Counted from the stretch's first letter, positions 25,066 to 38,000 are shown. The stretch: 64,000 nucleotides of DNA from Chrysomallon squamiferum (GCA_012295275.1 CM022671.1:7043727-7107726), one strand, 5' to 3'. The notes: generated from the letters alone by a model not told the origin. Translations and numbers: made by a program.

Positions 25066-28000
25066 ATGGCTGGTTTACGTAATCCTGCTTCTGCTTGTAC
25101 TCGTCTGTTCATCTGTCAGGCTGAGAGTGGAACAGTGAACAGACTGAGAGCTGTGTCACCAATCATCTGGCAACAAGAACTCTGTGGCTGTGGATACCGT
25201 GAAGCAGGTACAGTCCACCAAGTTTACCAAACCCACACCAATTCCAAATCGCCACCTCAGCCAGACAAGAAAGAGAAAGAGAAAAAATTGTCCTATTTTG
25301 AAACTGTAAAAGAGCAGGTGAAAAATGTTGAAAAAATGAAGGATGGCATCGTCAGTTCCCTCTCAAATTCTGCCATATCAACAGCAGTTATGCCAGGCAG
25401 GTTTTTGGAAAGCGTTCAGAAAAATCTATCTTTCATTAACCGTGTGCGAAACAAAATGATGTCAGATATAAATTCAGTGTCGGAAACCATAAACTACCAG
25501 GTGGCAGAGTTTAAAAAGTTTGAAAGAAAATTAAAAGGTAAAAATACTTCTAAAAATGACACCAGTCCAGCTGGGAGCAAGGACAATCACTCGTTTCAAG
25601 ATTTCATGAAGGATGCAAATCAGAGCATTGCATCCTTTTATGACACCTCCATTGCTGTGGAAAAGATTCAGCCCAAACAGCCTGAAGCAGACGCAGCCAA
25701 AGAAGAAGAAGATGACCAAACAACAAAACCTGCAGTTAGTAAAGAGTTGAAGAGTGAGGTTGAAAGAAAGAAATCTATTGCCCAAAAAGACTTTGTTTCA
25801 AAAGGAGCCATAGAGACACGAACAAGAGCTCTGGTTCATGCAATTAAACTGGCGTCATCAACTGCATCCAAATACACACGCACTGAAGAACTTTGTAACC
25901 ATCTATTGCAGTATCCAGATAGTAGAAATGCAGCTTTAAAGGTACGTTTGATATTTTAATTTGAATTTCATGTTTTGTTAGGAAGGTGTTAATTGTTTGA
26001 AGGTTTTTTTTGTTCCTTTATTTATTTATTTATTTATTTATGTTAATCTATATTATTTTTTTTTATTTTTTTTTATTCTGTTAATTATTTATTTATTTAT
26101 TTAAAATGACAAGTTTTTAATGCCACTGATATTCGCAGATCTTTAGATTTGTTTTAATCAATGTATTCCAGTTTACTTGTAACAATTTGTCAGTTATGAC
26201 TGTGAACTGTACTTTGTTACATCTGTTAGACTGATGTGGCTTTTAATTTTTGCTTCTTTTTTTCTTTCATTTGTTATTGTTGTTCTTTTTGTAGGAAAAG
26301 GTTTTACATAATCTTCTAAGATTTGTAAAATCTTCAGACAAATCCCTTTCGGCTATAGCAAGGGAAGCATTGGCTCTTGTTGGTTATGTTGGTCCGGTGA
26401 GAGGTCAGGGAATCAAACTACTGTCAATTGATGGAGGTGGAACAAAGTACGATTAACTTGGTCATTTCTTCAGAATCATTTTCAGCATAAATGAAAAATA
26501 AAAATAAATTAATGAAATGAAATAAATAAATTAATTAAAATGAAATAAAATAAAATAAAATAAAATAAAATAAAATAAAATAAAATATTATTTTACAACT
26601 ATTAGGTCAGTATAATATCTCTAATATGTTTTGAGTGGGTAAAACAATTTTAGAATTAAAAAAAGTGTTGTATTTGATAAAACAGTATAAAATTTTATTG
26701 ACTGAGAATGTTGAAAGATTTCATATTAACACACTATTTTCAACACTAAATTTTTAAAATACTGAACTACATTAGTCATTAAATTCTTTTAGCAATTATT
26801 ACAACTTTTATTTTATTTTTTTTACTTATTTATTTATTTGTTTGTTTGTTTATTATTTTTAATTTGTTTTTAATTACTTATTTTATTACAGAGGTCTGGT
26901 AGTTATTGAGTGTTTGAAGAAGCTGGAACAACTGTGTGGACAGAGTATTAATGAGATGTTTGACTATGTTTGTGGGGTGAGCACTGGGGCCTTGATTGCT
27001 GCTCTCATTTTCTTGTACCGAGTCCCACTGGATGAATGTGAACAACTGTATAAAGAATTCAGTCGACAGATGTTCACAAGAAACAAGATACTTGGAACCA
27101 GCAAACTGGTTTGGAATCATGCATTTTATGATGAATTAGTCTGGGAAAAGATTCTGAAGTTAGTATATACTTAATTTTTATATTCTGTATCTTTGTTGGT
27201 ATTGTTTATTTTGTGGGATTTGTGGGTTTTTTCTTACAGTTATTTAAAGAGTAATTGTGTGTGTTTCGAGGTATTTGTTATTAAATTGTATTTAATACTT
27301 TTGTTTAGTCAGGGTTTTTTAAAATTGTTTAAGAAACTGAAGAAACAAAAATATTAACATTTTTAGAATTAACAGACAGTAATAAATCATTATTAAACAA
27401 TTTCTTTCATTTTATAAATATTTTATGATCGTCAAGGTGACAGATATTGATGCTTATAAACAATATCTAAGTATTTGTATATCTGTAATAATGTAAAATA
27501 AATTGCATATTTAATTTGATAATTTGTTTATTTTATTTTGTTGCAGAAATGAAATTGGTGATAAAAAGATGATTGAATTCTCCAAAACTGCAGGATCACC
27601 TAAGGTAATTATTTCTTAATTTTAACAAGATTTGGTTGTTCCTTTTTCTTCTTTACAGTGATGATGTTTTAGGTTTTTATGGGAGAATTGAAATAATACA
27701 TGGATACTTTTAAATGTTATTTGTTTTGTTACAGAGATGAAATTTAGTATAAAAAGATGACTGAATTCTGCAGAACTATTATAGTGTTAGTGTTTGTGTT
27801 AGTGTTAGTGTTAGTTCATTTCATTTTAATGGGAAAATGGACTTCATGATTACCTTTTAACTCTTACAGATGTCAGCCCTTTCTTGCCTTATGAATACTC
27901 CAAGGATGAGAATGTTCTTTTTTCGCAATTACAACCTGCCACCTGGTGTCAATTCAGAGTACCTCGGCAGCTGCAACAATGCCATGTGGGAGGTGATCAG

Positions 28001-28893
28001 AGCATCTACAGCAGCACCTTTCTATTTCGAATCTTTTGTCCTTGGTGATCTTGTCCATCAGGTAATCCTTTTAACTTTTATTGTTGTTTGTTGTTTTGGT
28101 TTCTTTGGATTCTTTTTTATATATAGTTTTTTTTGTGTTTTCCCTGTGAGAGGGAATTGTTTATTGTTTTTATTTTTAATTTATTTGTTTTTTAAGCCTG
28201 GAAAATTTCATCTTATTTGACTTTAAAAAAAAAAAAAAAAAAAAAATTATAGTTTAAATGAAGACATATTTATTCTAATGTATCCACACAGATTTATGTT
28301 TTAGTTTATTGATTATAATCTTTATGAATTCCAATTTTTGATGTGTAATATTACAGCTTTGTCAGTATATTTATATATAAATTTTATTATATTTTAACAA
28401 AAAGCAACAGAATTGCATGGGTGTCATTTTTGTTGTGTTGTTATTTATTTATTTTGTTTTGTTTCCCTCTTTGTCTGTAGGATGGAGGCTTACTGGCCAA
28501 TAATGGAACTGCTTCTAGCCATACACGAGAGCAAGCTGCTTTGGCCAGATGTCCCCTTTCAGTGTGTTATCTCCCTTGGCACAGGGCAGCATCTACCATC
28601 CCTAGAATATTCCTCAACCAAACTTGCACTGAAAGATAAAGTTATGAAAATTGTAGACAGTGCCACGGATACTGAAGGTAGGTTATGTTTGTAAAAGTAT
28701 TTGTGTAAAATAATGTTTTTAAATAGCCACGATATTATTAACAGCATGCTTGTAACAATCAGTAGAGTGGTATATTTATAAATATCAAATTAATGTATTT
28801 TTTAATTTATGATTTTTTACTCTGTGTTTAAAAAATGTTTTACTGTTGCTGTTACTATTTTATTTTATTTTTATAATATTTTATAATTATTTT

Positions 28894-28925
<32 letters not shown>

Positions 28926-29322
28926 CGTCAGGGGGGTTTTGGGGATTTTGTAGGGAAGGTATTGTTAGTAATATAATGTACATTTTTACATTATTTATTT
29001 TGAATATAACACATATTTTATAATTATTATTATCTAGACAAGGCACTTTTTAATTTTTTTTCTATATTCAGCTGTTCACATGACACTCCGAGACCTTCTT
29101 CCACATTCAACATACTTCCGCTTCAACCCGTACCTGTGTGAAGATATTCTGCTGGATGAGATTCGCGAGGAGAAACTTGTTCAGATGCAGCAGGACACAC
29201 GCCTCTATCTGCGTAAAAACGAGATCAAGGTGAACAAAGCAGTGAACCAGCTGATGAGGAAACGACGGTTTGATCAGAAAGTCGGAGACTACATCAAATC
29301 TTTCAAAGACACGTATTTGTGA
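25066..29322 (+). CDS. PNPLA8: Calcium-independent phospholipase A2 gamma (patatin-like phospholipase 8)
   Basis: Coding exons: 25066-25941, 26295-26446, 26892-27158, 27547-27604, 27870-28061, 28481-28677, 29072-29322; the first exon opens at 25047 after a 'tttcag' acceptor, so a 5' UTR exon lies upstream. The product is about 663 aa (human about 782). Residues 1-292 are a poorly conserved, probably organelle-targeted and coiled-coil N-terminus. The patatin domain has the nucleotide-loop LLSIDGGGT (about 334-342), the lipase motif GVSTG with catalytic Ser373, and the catalytic Asp516 in DGG. The family hydrolyses membrane phospholipids, including cardiolipin, in mitochondria, ER and peroxisomes. 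The human C-terminal SKL peroxisomal signal is absent (ends DTYL). Oddities: exon 6 is 197 nt where 196 fits both neighbours, and family-like sequence changes frame near 28513, so the literal frame stops at TAA 28637-28639. The NNP found after DGG in relatives reads NNG. Confidence 0.93.
26536..26586. repeat. AAAAT repeat in PNPLA8 intron 2
   Basis: About ten AAAAT units following a looser AAAT stretch. Confidence 0.9.
27732..27786 (+). pseudogene. Decayed duplicate of PNPLA8 exon 4 in intron 4
   Basis: Positions 27735-27783 repeat exon 4 (27547-27604) including its acceptor: both read 'cag', then (a/g)gatgaaatt or aaatgaaatt, 'ataaaaagatga', 'tgaattct', and a ctgcag-like end. The copy carries in-frame stops (tag and tga) and lacks the exon-4 donor, so it cannot code. 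Confidence 0.7.
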
Positions 29323-29471
29323 GAAACACTGCTTTAGGATTAGTTTTTTTTCTTGTAGTCTTCAAGTCTTATCCTTAAAAATGTATTTTTGGTGGTCGCA
29401 TAAATTGCCTGAATGCATTTTGTGTACTTCGAAGTTGTTTTATTGGTTCATGGTGAGCAACCTTTAATAGA

Positions 29472-29477
29472 AATAAA
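29472..29477 (+). promoter_or_regulatory. PNPLA8: Polyadenylation signal AATAAA of PNPLA8
   Basis: First AATAAA after the stop, 150 nt downstream. Others at about 29599 and further on could give longer 3' UTRs. Confidence 0.45.
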
Positions 29478-30000
29478 GTTTTAACACTGTAGTGGAGATC
29501 AAGACTTTGACAGATTTGCCCAGTTTGTATTTGTTTGTATGTGTATCCCGTCTGTGTGCAGTGCATGATATGGGCTACAGTGTATAAATTGACTTAACAA
29601 ATAAAACAACAAATTGGAAGTATACAAAATGGATTTATCATATTTGTTCAGAACACCAGAGGTACACTTTTCATAATCGCACAAAACTTGCAAAATAATA
29701 TTTATATACATATTCAGACACATAAACAAGATATGTATATGCACAAATTTTATTTGTACGTAAGTTGTAGTTGCTTTGCTCAATAACCATATCCATAAAA
29801 TTTCTTTTTAATGCTATCTTCCACTTTTAGAAATTCTTTTATTGTACATCATATTGTATCCTGAAAGATGAGTAAGATGTTGAACCAGTGAAAACCGGTG
29901 AATGTCACTAAAATAGATTATTCTTGGATGTATCTTACTGTAGCCAGTATATACAATTCTACTTTGTGGCTGAACTTGACTGTTGAAATGCAGCTAAAAT

Positions 30001-30132
30001 TTAATTAAGGGTCAGCAATCAAAATTTTAAAAATTAAAGAAAAATGTATATGATATGAATATATATATATATTCATCTCATATACATTTTTATTTATTAT
30101 TTATTTTTAGTTTATTGCTGACCCTTAATTAA
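30001..30132. repeat. Long near-perfect inverted repeat (hairpin), TTAA-flanked
   Basis: The left arm TTAATTAAGGGTCAGCAAT (30001-30019) is exactly the reverse complement of the right arm ATTGCTGACCCTTAATTAA (30114-30132). An inner palindrome at about 30044-30087 has one mismatched pair per arm. It may be a TTAA-target MITE or a transcribed hairpin. Confidence 0.85.
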
Positions 30133-31513
30133 ATAAATGTATATATGATAAATACAATTAACTTTTGTTGATTATGCAACTGTAATTATACCTTCATAAG
30201 TGTATAAAATATTTAATTCCTATTATCACGAACTATGGTCAAGGTTTTTGTGGATTATTATCAATGTAGTATTTTACAGAATAAATACATTTAAGAGTGA
30301 ATGACAGTTTAAATTGACATCTCTGACTACTATGTCAAAATTACATCCTGTGATAAATATCTGTTTGGGGTTTTTTAACAGAATTGGCATAATTACAGTA
30401 CATTGATTGTGATAAGTGTAAAGTAGTCAGTGTTGGATAAAAGAGAAAATTAGAAAATTTAATTTGTAATGTGTGTGATTTGACTTGCTTGTTGAAACAG
30501 TTGTGTTGTGTATAAATTAACCAATATTGTGTATACCCCTTACATACAAAAACCTTGTTTCTTCGGATTATTTTTATTTTACCAACAAAATTTAGCAAGA
30601 ATTTTTATTCTTTCAGTGGTTATTTCCTTTCCTTTTCACATGCTTTTTCTCCTTTTTCTTTTTCTGTAAATTTTTAAACCATTATTTATTTTTAGTGACA
30701 TAAGCACAAAGATTTTAAAATGTATGCATTTTGAATATGGTCACAATTAGATGCAGTTTAGTGTCAGTTTATTATACATTATATAAATTACTTTACTTTT
30801 TAGGACTCTTAATTATTTTTGTCCTGGAATTGGATTTGATTTGGGGTTTTTTATTCTGAAGTTTTTCAGTTCTTATGATCTTGTGAAAATTTTTTTATTT
30901 AATAAGAATCTCTGTTACATGGTTTAGAAATTAATCTTTTAACTTTAGATATTTGCCAAGGAGACTACTTTGCTCCATTGTTATTGTGTATATTTGCAAG
31001 ACTGTCATTAATGTTAGTAACAACAGCTTGTTTTACAGATATTTGATTATATACAAAGTATGTAGATTAGTAATATGTGTAATAAACATTTATCTGCTGC
31101 TGTAAAATATATTTGAAAATGCATGTTATTATAATACTTCTTTTTTTTTAATGTACCTGATATAAAATGCTCAGTGATTTGTTTAAATTCATCTTGTAAT
31201 TATTTGATTTATGAAATTGGTGCTTTTTAATTACCTCTGTACATTTGTATTAGCAGTCAACTGCAGCTTTGTTTGTTTTATTTTTGTGTGTGTGTTTATT
31301 TCATTAGAATATTTCACTTCATTAAATAATTGCAGTATTGAATTTACAGAATCAAGTTTGTTTCTCATTCAGAAGTAAGTAATGTGCAACAACAAAAAAG
31401 TTATAAATTAGTTGTTTTTTTATATGTGCATTCGGTGAAGTTTTTAATTTGTCAGAATATTAGAAATGTAATGTATTGCTTAAAATATTATTGGGACTAT
31501 TTCTAAGATAGTG

Positions 31514-31573
<60 letters not shown>

Positions 31574-32016
31574 GAGAAAAAGCAGTTGTTTGCTTAAAAT
31601 ATTAAGTATTAAAACAATCTCTTAAATTATGTTTCCATGATTTTTATTTTATTTTTATTTTTATTTCAAATGTTATTTGACTTACGGTTACTGTTCTAGC
31701 CAGTACTATAAAAAAAATTTATTACTTTTAGTTTATAGAGTTTAAAAAGACCAAGAATAAATGATTTTATATACCTTTGAATGAGGTCATATGTAAGAGT
31801 GTTCATGCGTTTTATTTTACAGAGCACAAAATAAATAACGGTGATCAACAACCTGGTGTACTTTTTATTAAATATATTACTGAGTTTTATTTTTACCTTT
31901 CCTTTTTAATCTATTCTGTTATCATTGTTTTCAATGCATATTAAAGTGTATCTCTGGTACTGTCTTACTAATCAAGTCAGTATTTTATGTTCTTTCATGT
32001 TTTTATTGCAGCCATT

Positions 32017-32166
32017 CTTTGCTAACAATAAAGTTTGAGAAAATAACTGGCTCACAAAGTCTTGGATTTTTGCTCATTTGTATATGGCATCATCGGGGAA
32101 AATATGTTGAAATCATCTAAACATTATATCAAACTTATGTAATTCCATACTTTATTGTTAGCAAAG
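32017..32166. repeat. 18-bp inverted repeat with a 114-bp loop
   Basis: CTTTGCTAACAATAAAGT (32017-32034) and its exact reverse complement at 32149-32166. The left arm contains an AATAAA word. Confidence 0.8.
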
Positions 32167-34509
32167 GTTGGTTTGAGAAAGCAGTAAAATGTATTTTGGC
32201 AGTTTGTGTGTAGCACCAAAGATACAGTTTAAGGAATCTTATAATGTTGTTTAAATGGCAGTTACTACTCCCATCTGCAAATTTTATTTCATTAAGCTTT
32301 GACCAAGTTTTTAAACAAGGTATTGAGATATGCAGTTAGTTTAGTTTGAATAACTTTGAGTTTTATGTGTGTGTGAAGCATGTATGTAACTAAAATATGA
32401 AGTTTGTAATAAAGGAGTTACATTTATTAATTCGTTTTTGGTTTACTTTAATTTTATTTTGAACTTTGACGGTTATTTGCTTTCTGTGGATGAATCAAGG
32501 ATGGATGTCATTTTTAAAATGACTGCCCAAATCACACTGTTTAATTTTTTAAACTATTTTTAGATGAGAGATGCAACCTTTCTTGCATTTTATACAAACG
32601 TATATGCACATATGCACACTCCCATGCACAGCATTCATCACCATTACATTTGGTAATAATTACAAGGGATGAAGAACACAATATTCTGTGTTGCACATCA
32701 GTTACACTTGGTTCACAACCCTTTCTGCAGTCGATGGTCAATGCAAGTCAGTCTGGTTTCTATTTTTATCCTCATGGGAAAACTAAGATGCATATTATGA
32801 CTGCTAAGAGCAACAAATTTTCATTTCTAATTTCATACTTTGTTCCTGAAAGATGGTATGGAATGCTAACTTCTACAGTAGTTCTCTGTAAAGACGTAAA
32901 CCAACTGCACTATATTTTCTGTGTAAATCTGTCTAATTAATTTGTTATCTTTAAACAGTCCTGCATTTTACAGTTAAACCATTAAATCAAAGCCATTAAT
33001 AATTGTATTACTATTTTATTTATCAGGGTGGTAGATGTAGATGTTGGGGTAAGGGTAATACTTAATGAAATGTTTAGTGATTTTGTTTGCATTGTCAGAG
33101 GTTATTAAGAGATGAGACTGGTTACGAAAATAGATGTTTTTCTTTATTTTTATTTCTATTCCATTTTTACTTTATTTCTGCGTATTCCTAAATAAAACAT
33201 TTCCTTCTAGACTGCTTCATACAAAAATCCATTACTGATAATAATACTCCATATCTATCATTTATACATCTGTATTATCATTATTATCATTACTATAATA
33301 TCAGTTATTATTATAAATTGTTGGTTATATTTTTGCACAGACAAAAATGAAAAGAGATTTCCAGTTTATTTCGTTATTTTTAAAAATAAAATTAATTGTA
33401 ATAATAAATAACACCAGAAACAATAGCAACGGTCACATAAACTACAAGGATAAATAAAATAATTTCAAACAATGTGATACGAAATGTAATTCCTGTTTAA
33501 TAAAATATTTAACTTTTGGCTGAATACTCTGACAGCCTACTAACTCGGCTCAGATGCAACAAAACCCAAAGGAATACAACCTGGCTATTAAACTGGGAAC
33601 AGAATAGATATTGTTTTTACCAATATACTAAACTCTTTCAGGACGTGTTAATTAAAACAATTGTTATCTTTTTTTAAGATGAGATGTCAGCTTAACATAA
33701 ACACTAACGCCGCTCATTTCTTCATCTGTGTATCACAGCAGTGAACTGCGACTCTTTGTTCTATTCAAATGACTTGTTTAATTACTCGGCAGCCGCACAA
33801 CTTGTGAAAACCTGCCAATTTGAACTCTTCGCTTGATGTTTCACACCGCTGCGCCAAAGGCGAGGGTAATCGCCGGACCGTTATGTAATGTAAAAGTTAT
33901 CTTGTTACTAGTTATTCACATTTCCAGTGATCATGAAACAGTGTCTGTCCGGGATCTGAGCTGGATAAATAACGTAAAGATAAGGTTAGTTTGTACTAAA
34001 TGAAGTTTTGTTTCATGTAATATCAACCTTTGATTATTTGTTAAGGAACGCTAGTATTTGTTGCGAACAAAAATACAGCACAAAGACTTAGGTTTTCCAA
34101 TTCCTTTCATGATTTAAATTTAAATTTGTAACCATCTGTCTCTGATTATTACTAATATTAGTAGCCAAGTGTTCAAGCAAACTGAAACCGTGATTCAGAC
34201 AACTTGAATTCAGCCATCTTAACTAGTAATATTATATTTATTTTAGTTCACATGTATCTGTTCAGGGCTTGCGTATGAAACTGTCTATAAAATTATGTAT
34301 ATATATATTTCATTTAACCATGAAATGAGAAATTCTGAGATAAAGATACTTTTACAAATGGCATTTGAAATGCAAGCATAATTATAATTTGAATTAATGT
34401 GAACAGACCGTTTACATAAATATATTTATCTGAGAAATGTTTGATTCTTTTACAGAAACTAGTCGATTAATAAATCAACAACTGAAAATAGAAGCAGAAC
34501 TAAACCACA

Positions 34510-36281
34510 ATGGAGGATGATGATCAACTAATTCAGGTAACAATTATTATAATTAATTATTTTAAAGCTGACCATTTCGGAATGGATACAAAAGGAATCC
34601 GTTTTATGAGTCTTTTTTGTCTTTTTGTCTCGAACTAATAGGCAATTATAGGCAGAATAACAAGCCATAAAATAGGTACAATTGTTACACTGGTATTCGT
34701 CATACAAAGCCGTATATAACATTGCTTATTAAATGAACGAAAGAAAGCCCAAAACAATTAAAAAAATAGTCTTGCGTATTAATGTTACAGACGCGAATTC
34801 ATGCTTTTGAATTTGTATCGGCTTTAGCCATAAAAGTTTATGAGTAGTGAAAATCGACATGACAGTAACACCCCGATACAGTCAATTTAAGACAAAGAAA
34901 TAATTCCGCATAGTCTCATATAATATCGGTTTACACTGAAAGTGATAAAAAGCATTTTCTCTCCACTACACTCTGTTTGTGTGTAAGGATGCAGATTAGA
35001 ATGAAGCTGTAAGATGCCCTTTAATCCCGTTTTTTTATTCAGCTTCTGGCTGTATATATCTCCGGTTTTAAAATTAACTCAGGGGTCGTTATCTTCACAT
35101 CTTTTGTTCGCGAGAGAAACCCGGCGGGAAGTGACGTAATCAAGCTCCCATTACCTCACAGTTGTTTGTTTAATAGCTGGATGCTCTAAGCCGATTTGCT
35201 AGTTTTCACGGAGCAGTGTTACGTCATGCGATCTTAGAACTGATATCGAGTTCCCACTGAGGGCTCCGAACTGGAGGTAGTAAATAGCTTTACAAAATGT
35301 TGGAGAGATACTTGAATCATTTGTGGATTACGAAGGTGCCACGCCTATCTTTATTGCCCACGGAAGTTTGTTTTTAATTCGAAAACGAACCGAAAAAAAA
35401 AAAATAAAACGAAACCAATAAAAAAAAAAAAAAAAAAAAAAATCATCTCAAAAACACAAAGAGTTGATTTTTATTTTGAAAAATAAAATAATAAATGAAA
35501 ATAACACATTCATTTTTCTGGAGAACATCAAATTTGATAAATCACCAAAGATAGTAAATATTAAAATGAGATATCACTTACTGCATCATTATTATTATTA
35601 TTGTTGTTGTTGTTGTTGTTGTTGTTGTTATTTCTCTTAAAAGAATAATTACTAATTAAATCTTAATCATAATTATTAAATAATCACACATGAAACTTTG
35701 ATAATGATTAACCAAATGTTTTATTTTATTTTCAGGAGTCGCTGACAAACACGACTAAAACACAACCGATGACGTATTTTCTATACCCAACACTGCATGC
35801 GTCAGAATTAAAAACATTTCTGGAAGAGAACAAAGCATCGGGTGCTTGTGTACAGAAGGCTTTGGAAGATGTTCACGTAGTTAACCCAAACGCTTCTTGT
35901 CTGACAGCAGACACAACAGAAACATTATCTGAAGGAATTACAAACAGTTTACACAATCTGGCAGCTAGCGACACCAGTGTTTCACATGTATCAGTAGACA
36001 GCACAAACATATCGCTAGACTGGTTCGAAGAGACGTTACAAGTTGTGCGCCCTTCGAAGAACTCTCTAGACGATGCGGGTATAGAAGTAAACATTGGATG
36101 TTCCGATTGTGAATCGGTCCACGATTCCAAAGACTTTAAAAACAGATCAGTGAAACAGGGGAAAAAGAGAAATCGTTTTATTGAATTTCTGACAACACTT
36201 CTGAGACAGAAACGTAGACAGTTTATGCCAAGCTGTATGAGCAGCCATTCTAAACATAACGATAGTATAAAATACAACTGA
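34510..36281 (+). CDS. Unrecognised two-exon protein, 190 aa
   Basis: Exon 1 34510-34536 (MEDDDQLIQ) and exon 2 35736-36281, joined in phase 0. Exon 2 is open for 181 codons and ends TGA. Exon 1 follows an acceptor 'ttttacag' near 34456, so a noncoding exon lies upstream. The ATG context is acaATGG. The protein is acidic and Ser/Thr-rich at the front and in the middle (WFEETLQVV near residue 90). It ends with a basic segment containing GKKRNRFIEFLTTLLRQKRR near residues 150-170, which could be an amphipathic helix or nuclear signal. No signal peptide, membrane span or known domain is visible. I do not recognise the family; it may be lineage-restricted. Support is the long open frame, consistent splice sites and non-repetitive codon use, so a real gene is likely but not certain. 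Confidence 0.55.
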
Positions 36282-36540
36282 GATTCGTTTTTGACTGGAT
36301 GTTGTACATTAAATTTCATAAAAAATTATTTCGTTTGTCTGATTTTTTTCTTTCTGAGTAATTTCAAATTAACACCGAAACTAAATTTACTTTCATATAT
36401 TATTTTAATGTTTTATTTACTTTATTCCGTCCGGCCGCGAGTTATGTAAGCAACAATTCACCGAAACTTAAATCAGGTATAGTTCTTGATTGAAATTACT
36501 GTTTGTGACGACCAAACAGTCGGCATTCACTTTAAATATA

Positions 36541-36836
36541 GGTACCGGACCAATTATCAGGACTCCTTGGGGCCTGAGGCATTCCTGATTTCTGGATTTT
36601 CCGGTTTTCTGGTACCAAGGCATCTAAATACGTAAATAATTAGGCATAAATGTTTAAAACTAAAAACATAAAGAAAACTGACGATACACAACTGGCGACT
36701 CGATACGTAAACAACGTGGCGAGTGAATGAACGCCACGCGGCTTGAAAGAGCGGTTCTGGTCTGGTGAGGACAACACCCCTAGAGCTATGAAAATAGCTT
36801 CGGGAAAAAACTTCGCCGGATAATTGGTCCGGTACC
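36541..36836. mobile_element. MITE with terminal inverted repeats, pogo/Tigger-like
   Basis: The ends are exact reverse complements: GGTACCGGACCAATTATC at 36541-36558 and its partner at 36819-36836. One step further out the ends read TA(T/C)AGGTACC, which fits a TA target duplication and a CAG-type terminus as in pogo elements. The 300-bp interior has no coding capacity. Family assignment is inference. Confidence 0.65.
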
Positions 36837-37197
36837 TGTAATATCTGGTTCCAATATCTAGACTTATACGTTAACACTAGGGATGCAGTCTTCATGGTAC
36901 AATTTTAATTTGTTTTTATTTTGATAGAAAAAAACCCCATTATTTACAGCAACACACACAACTCGCAGTCATTATTTACTCGAATAACAAAAATGTCATA
37001 TCTTGATTTGAATTTATTTCAGCTGATTTGACTTCTTTCAGTTTTAAACTGTTTTCATTGGCTTATTCCCTTTCAGGTCGAATTCCCAATCGGTCGAACT
37101 GCTAAATGTGGTTCAGTGGTCTTATTGACATGCATGTTTTTACCTCAGTCATTATAATGAACTCTTCAGATTATTTGGAAACCGATTATTGTTGTAT

Positions 37198-37734
37198 AGA
37201 TGCAGTAAGATCTCGCTTAACGATATCCCGCTTTAATGATTTTGTTTGTTGGGGGGGGGGTATTGTTTTTTTTTTTTTACAAATAATATAATTTTGGGAA
37301 ATCGACCAGATGGAAAGACACCGTTTTCATTCATGAATTTAATACAACATACCATACATTTTTTGTTCATATTTACTTATCAGTAAATAATAATAAAAAA
37401 AAAAAAAAACAACAAACAAACAATAACTATAATAAATAAATACTTTTGGTAAATGAGTGGAACAGAAATAAAAAAAAATTAAATCCAGGAAATACCTAAT
37501 GTCAGAACCATGCGATCGTTAACCGTCTTAGACATTGTTCTGTTACTGTTATATGAAGATGTATTATATGTGCATCGAAAGATAATCAGTCCCAGATGTA
37601 AAAAAAAAAGAAGAAAAAAAAAAAACCACCACTTAAAAGTTTGAAGATATCTAAAATATTCACAAAGATATCGTATTTCAAAGTTGTAAAAAATCCACAC
37701 TCCGAATGTAGGTATTTTTAAAGTTAATAAAAAA

Positions 37735-37781
<47 letters not shown>

Positions 37782-38000
37782 ATATATAAAGTCAGCCTTA
37801 AGTCACAAAAATCTTAATTTCATGAGATATCTTTATCAAATTTGCACGGTCTGTTTAGTAAAGTGTTCGCTTTATAATGACCTTAATAGAGGTAGATTTA
37901 ACTGAAATAAATATGATTTTGGCCTGTTATAAATGACATATAAATGTGAGATCATTCCTGAGTAAGTGTTGTCGTTCGTGACTTGGTAAGTTTTCTGTTA
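37198..38000. mobile_element. Possible second Tigger-like remnant
   Basis: The left edge 'gcagtaagatctcgcttaac' and 'gatatcccgctttaatga', and the inner-right words 'gtgttcgctttataatgacc', resemble the repeated ends of Tigger-type elements. No clean terminal pair was found. An AAAT repeat at about 37728-37783 and several poly-A runs break it up. Confidence 0.25.

Larger units (their letters stand above)
29478..34456. other. AT-rich region between PNPLA8 and the unknown gene
   Basis: No exon was recognised. It is strongly CpG-poor to about 33330, then CpG-normal. It holds a long hairpin (30001-30132), an inverted repeat (32017-32166), and an ATT microsatellite (31515-31570). A 96-codon plus-strand frame at 32650-32940 matches nothing I know. 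A noncoding first exon for the gene at 34510 could end at 'gtaaagataag' before GTTAGT near 33985. Confidence 0.4.

Noticed and set aside
32650-32940. 96-codon plus-strand frame
   Set aside because: In AT-rich, CpG-poor noncoding DNA with no family resemblance or splice context; length is within chance.
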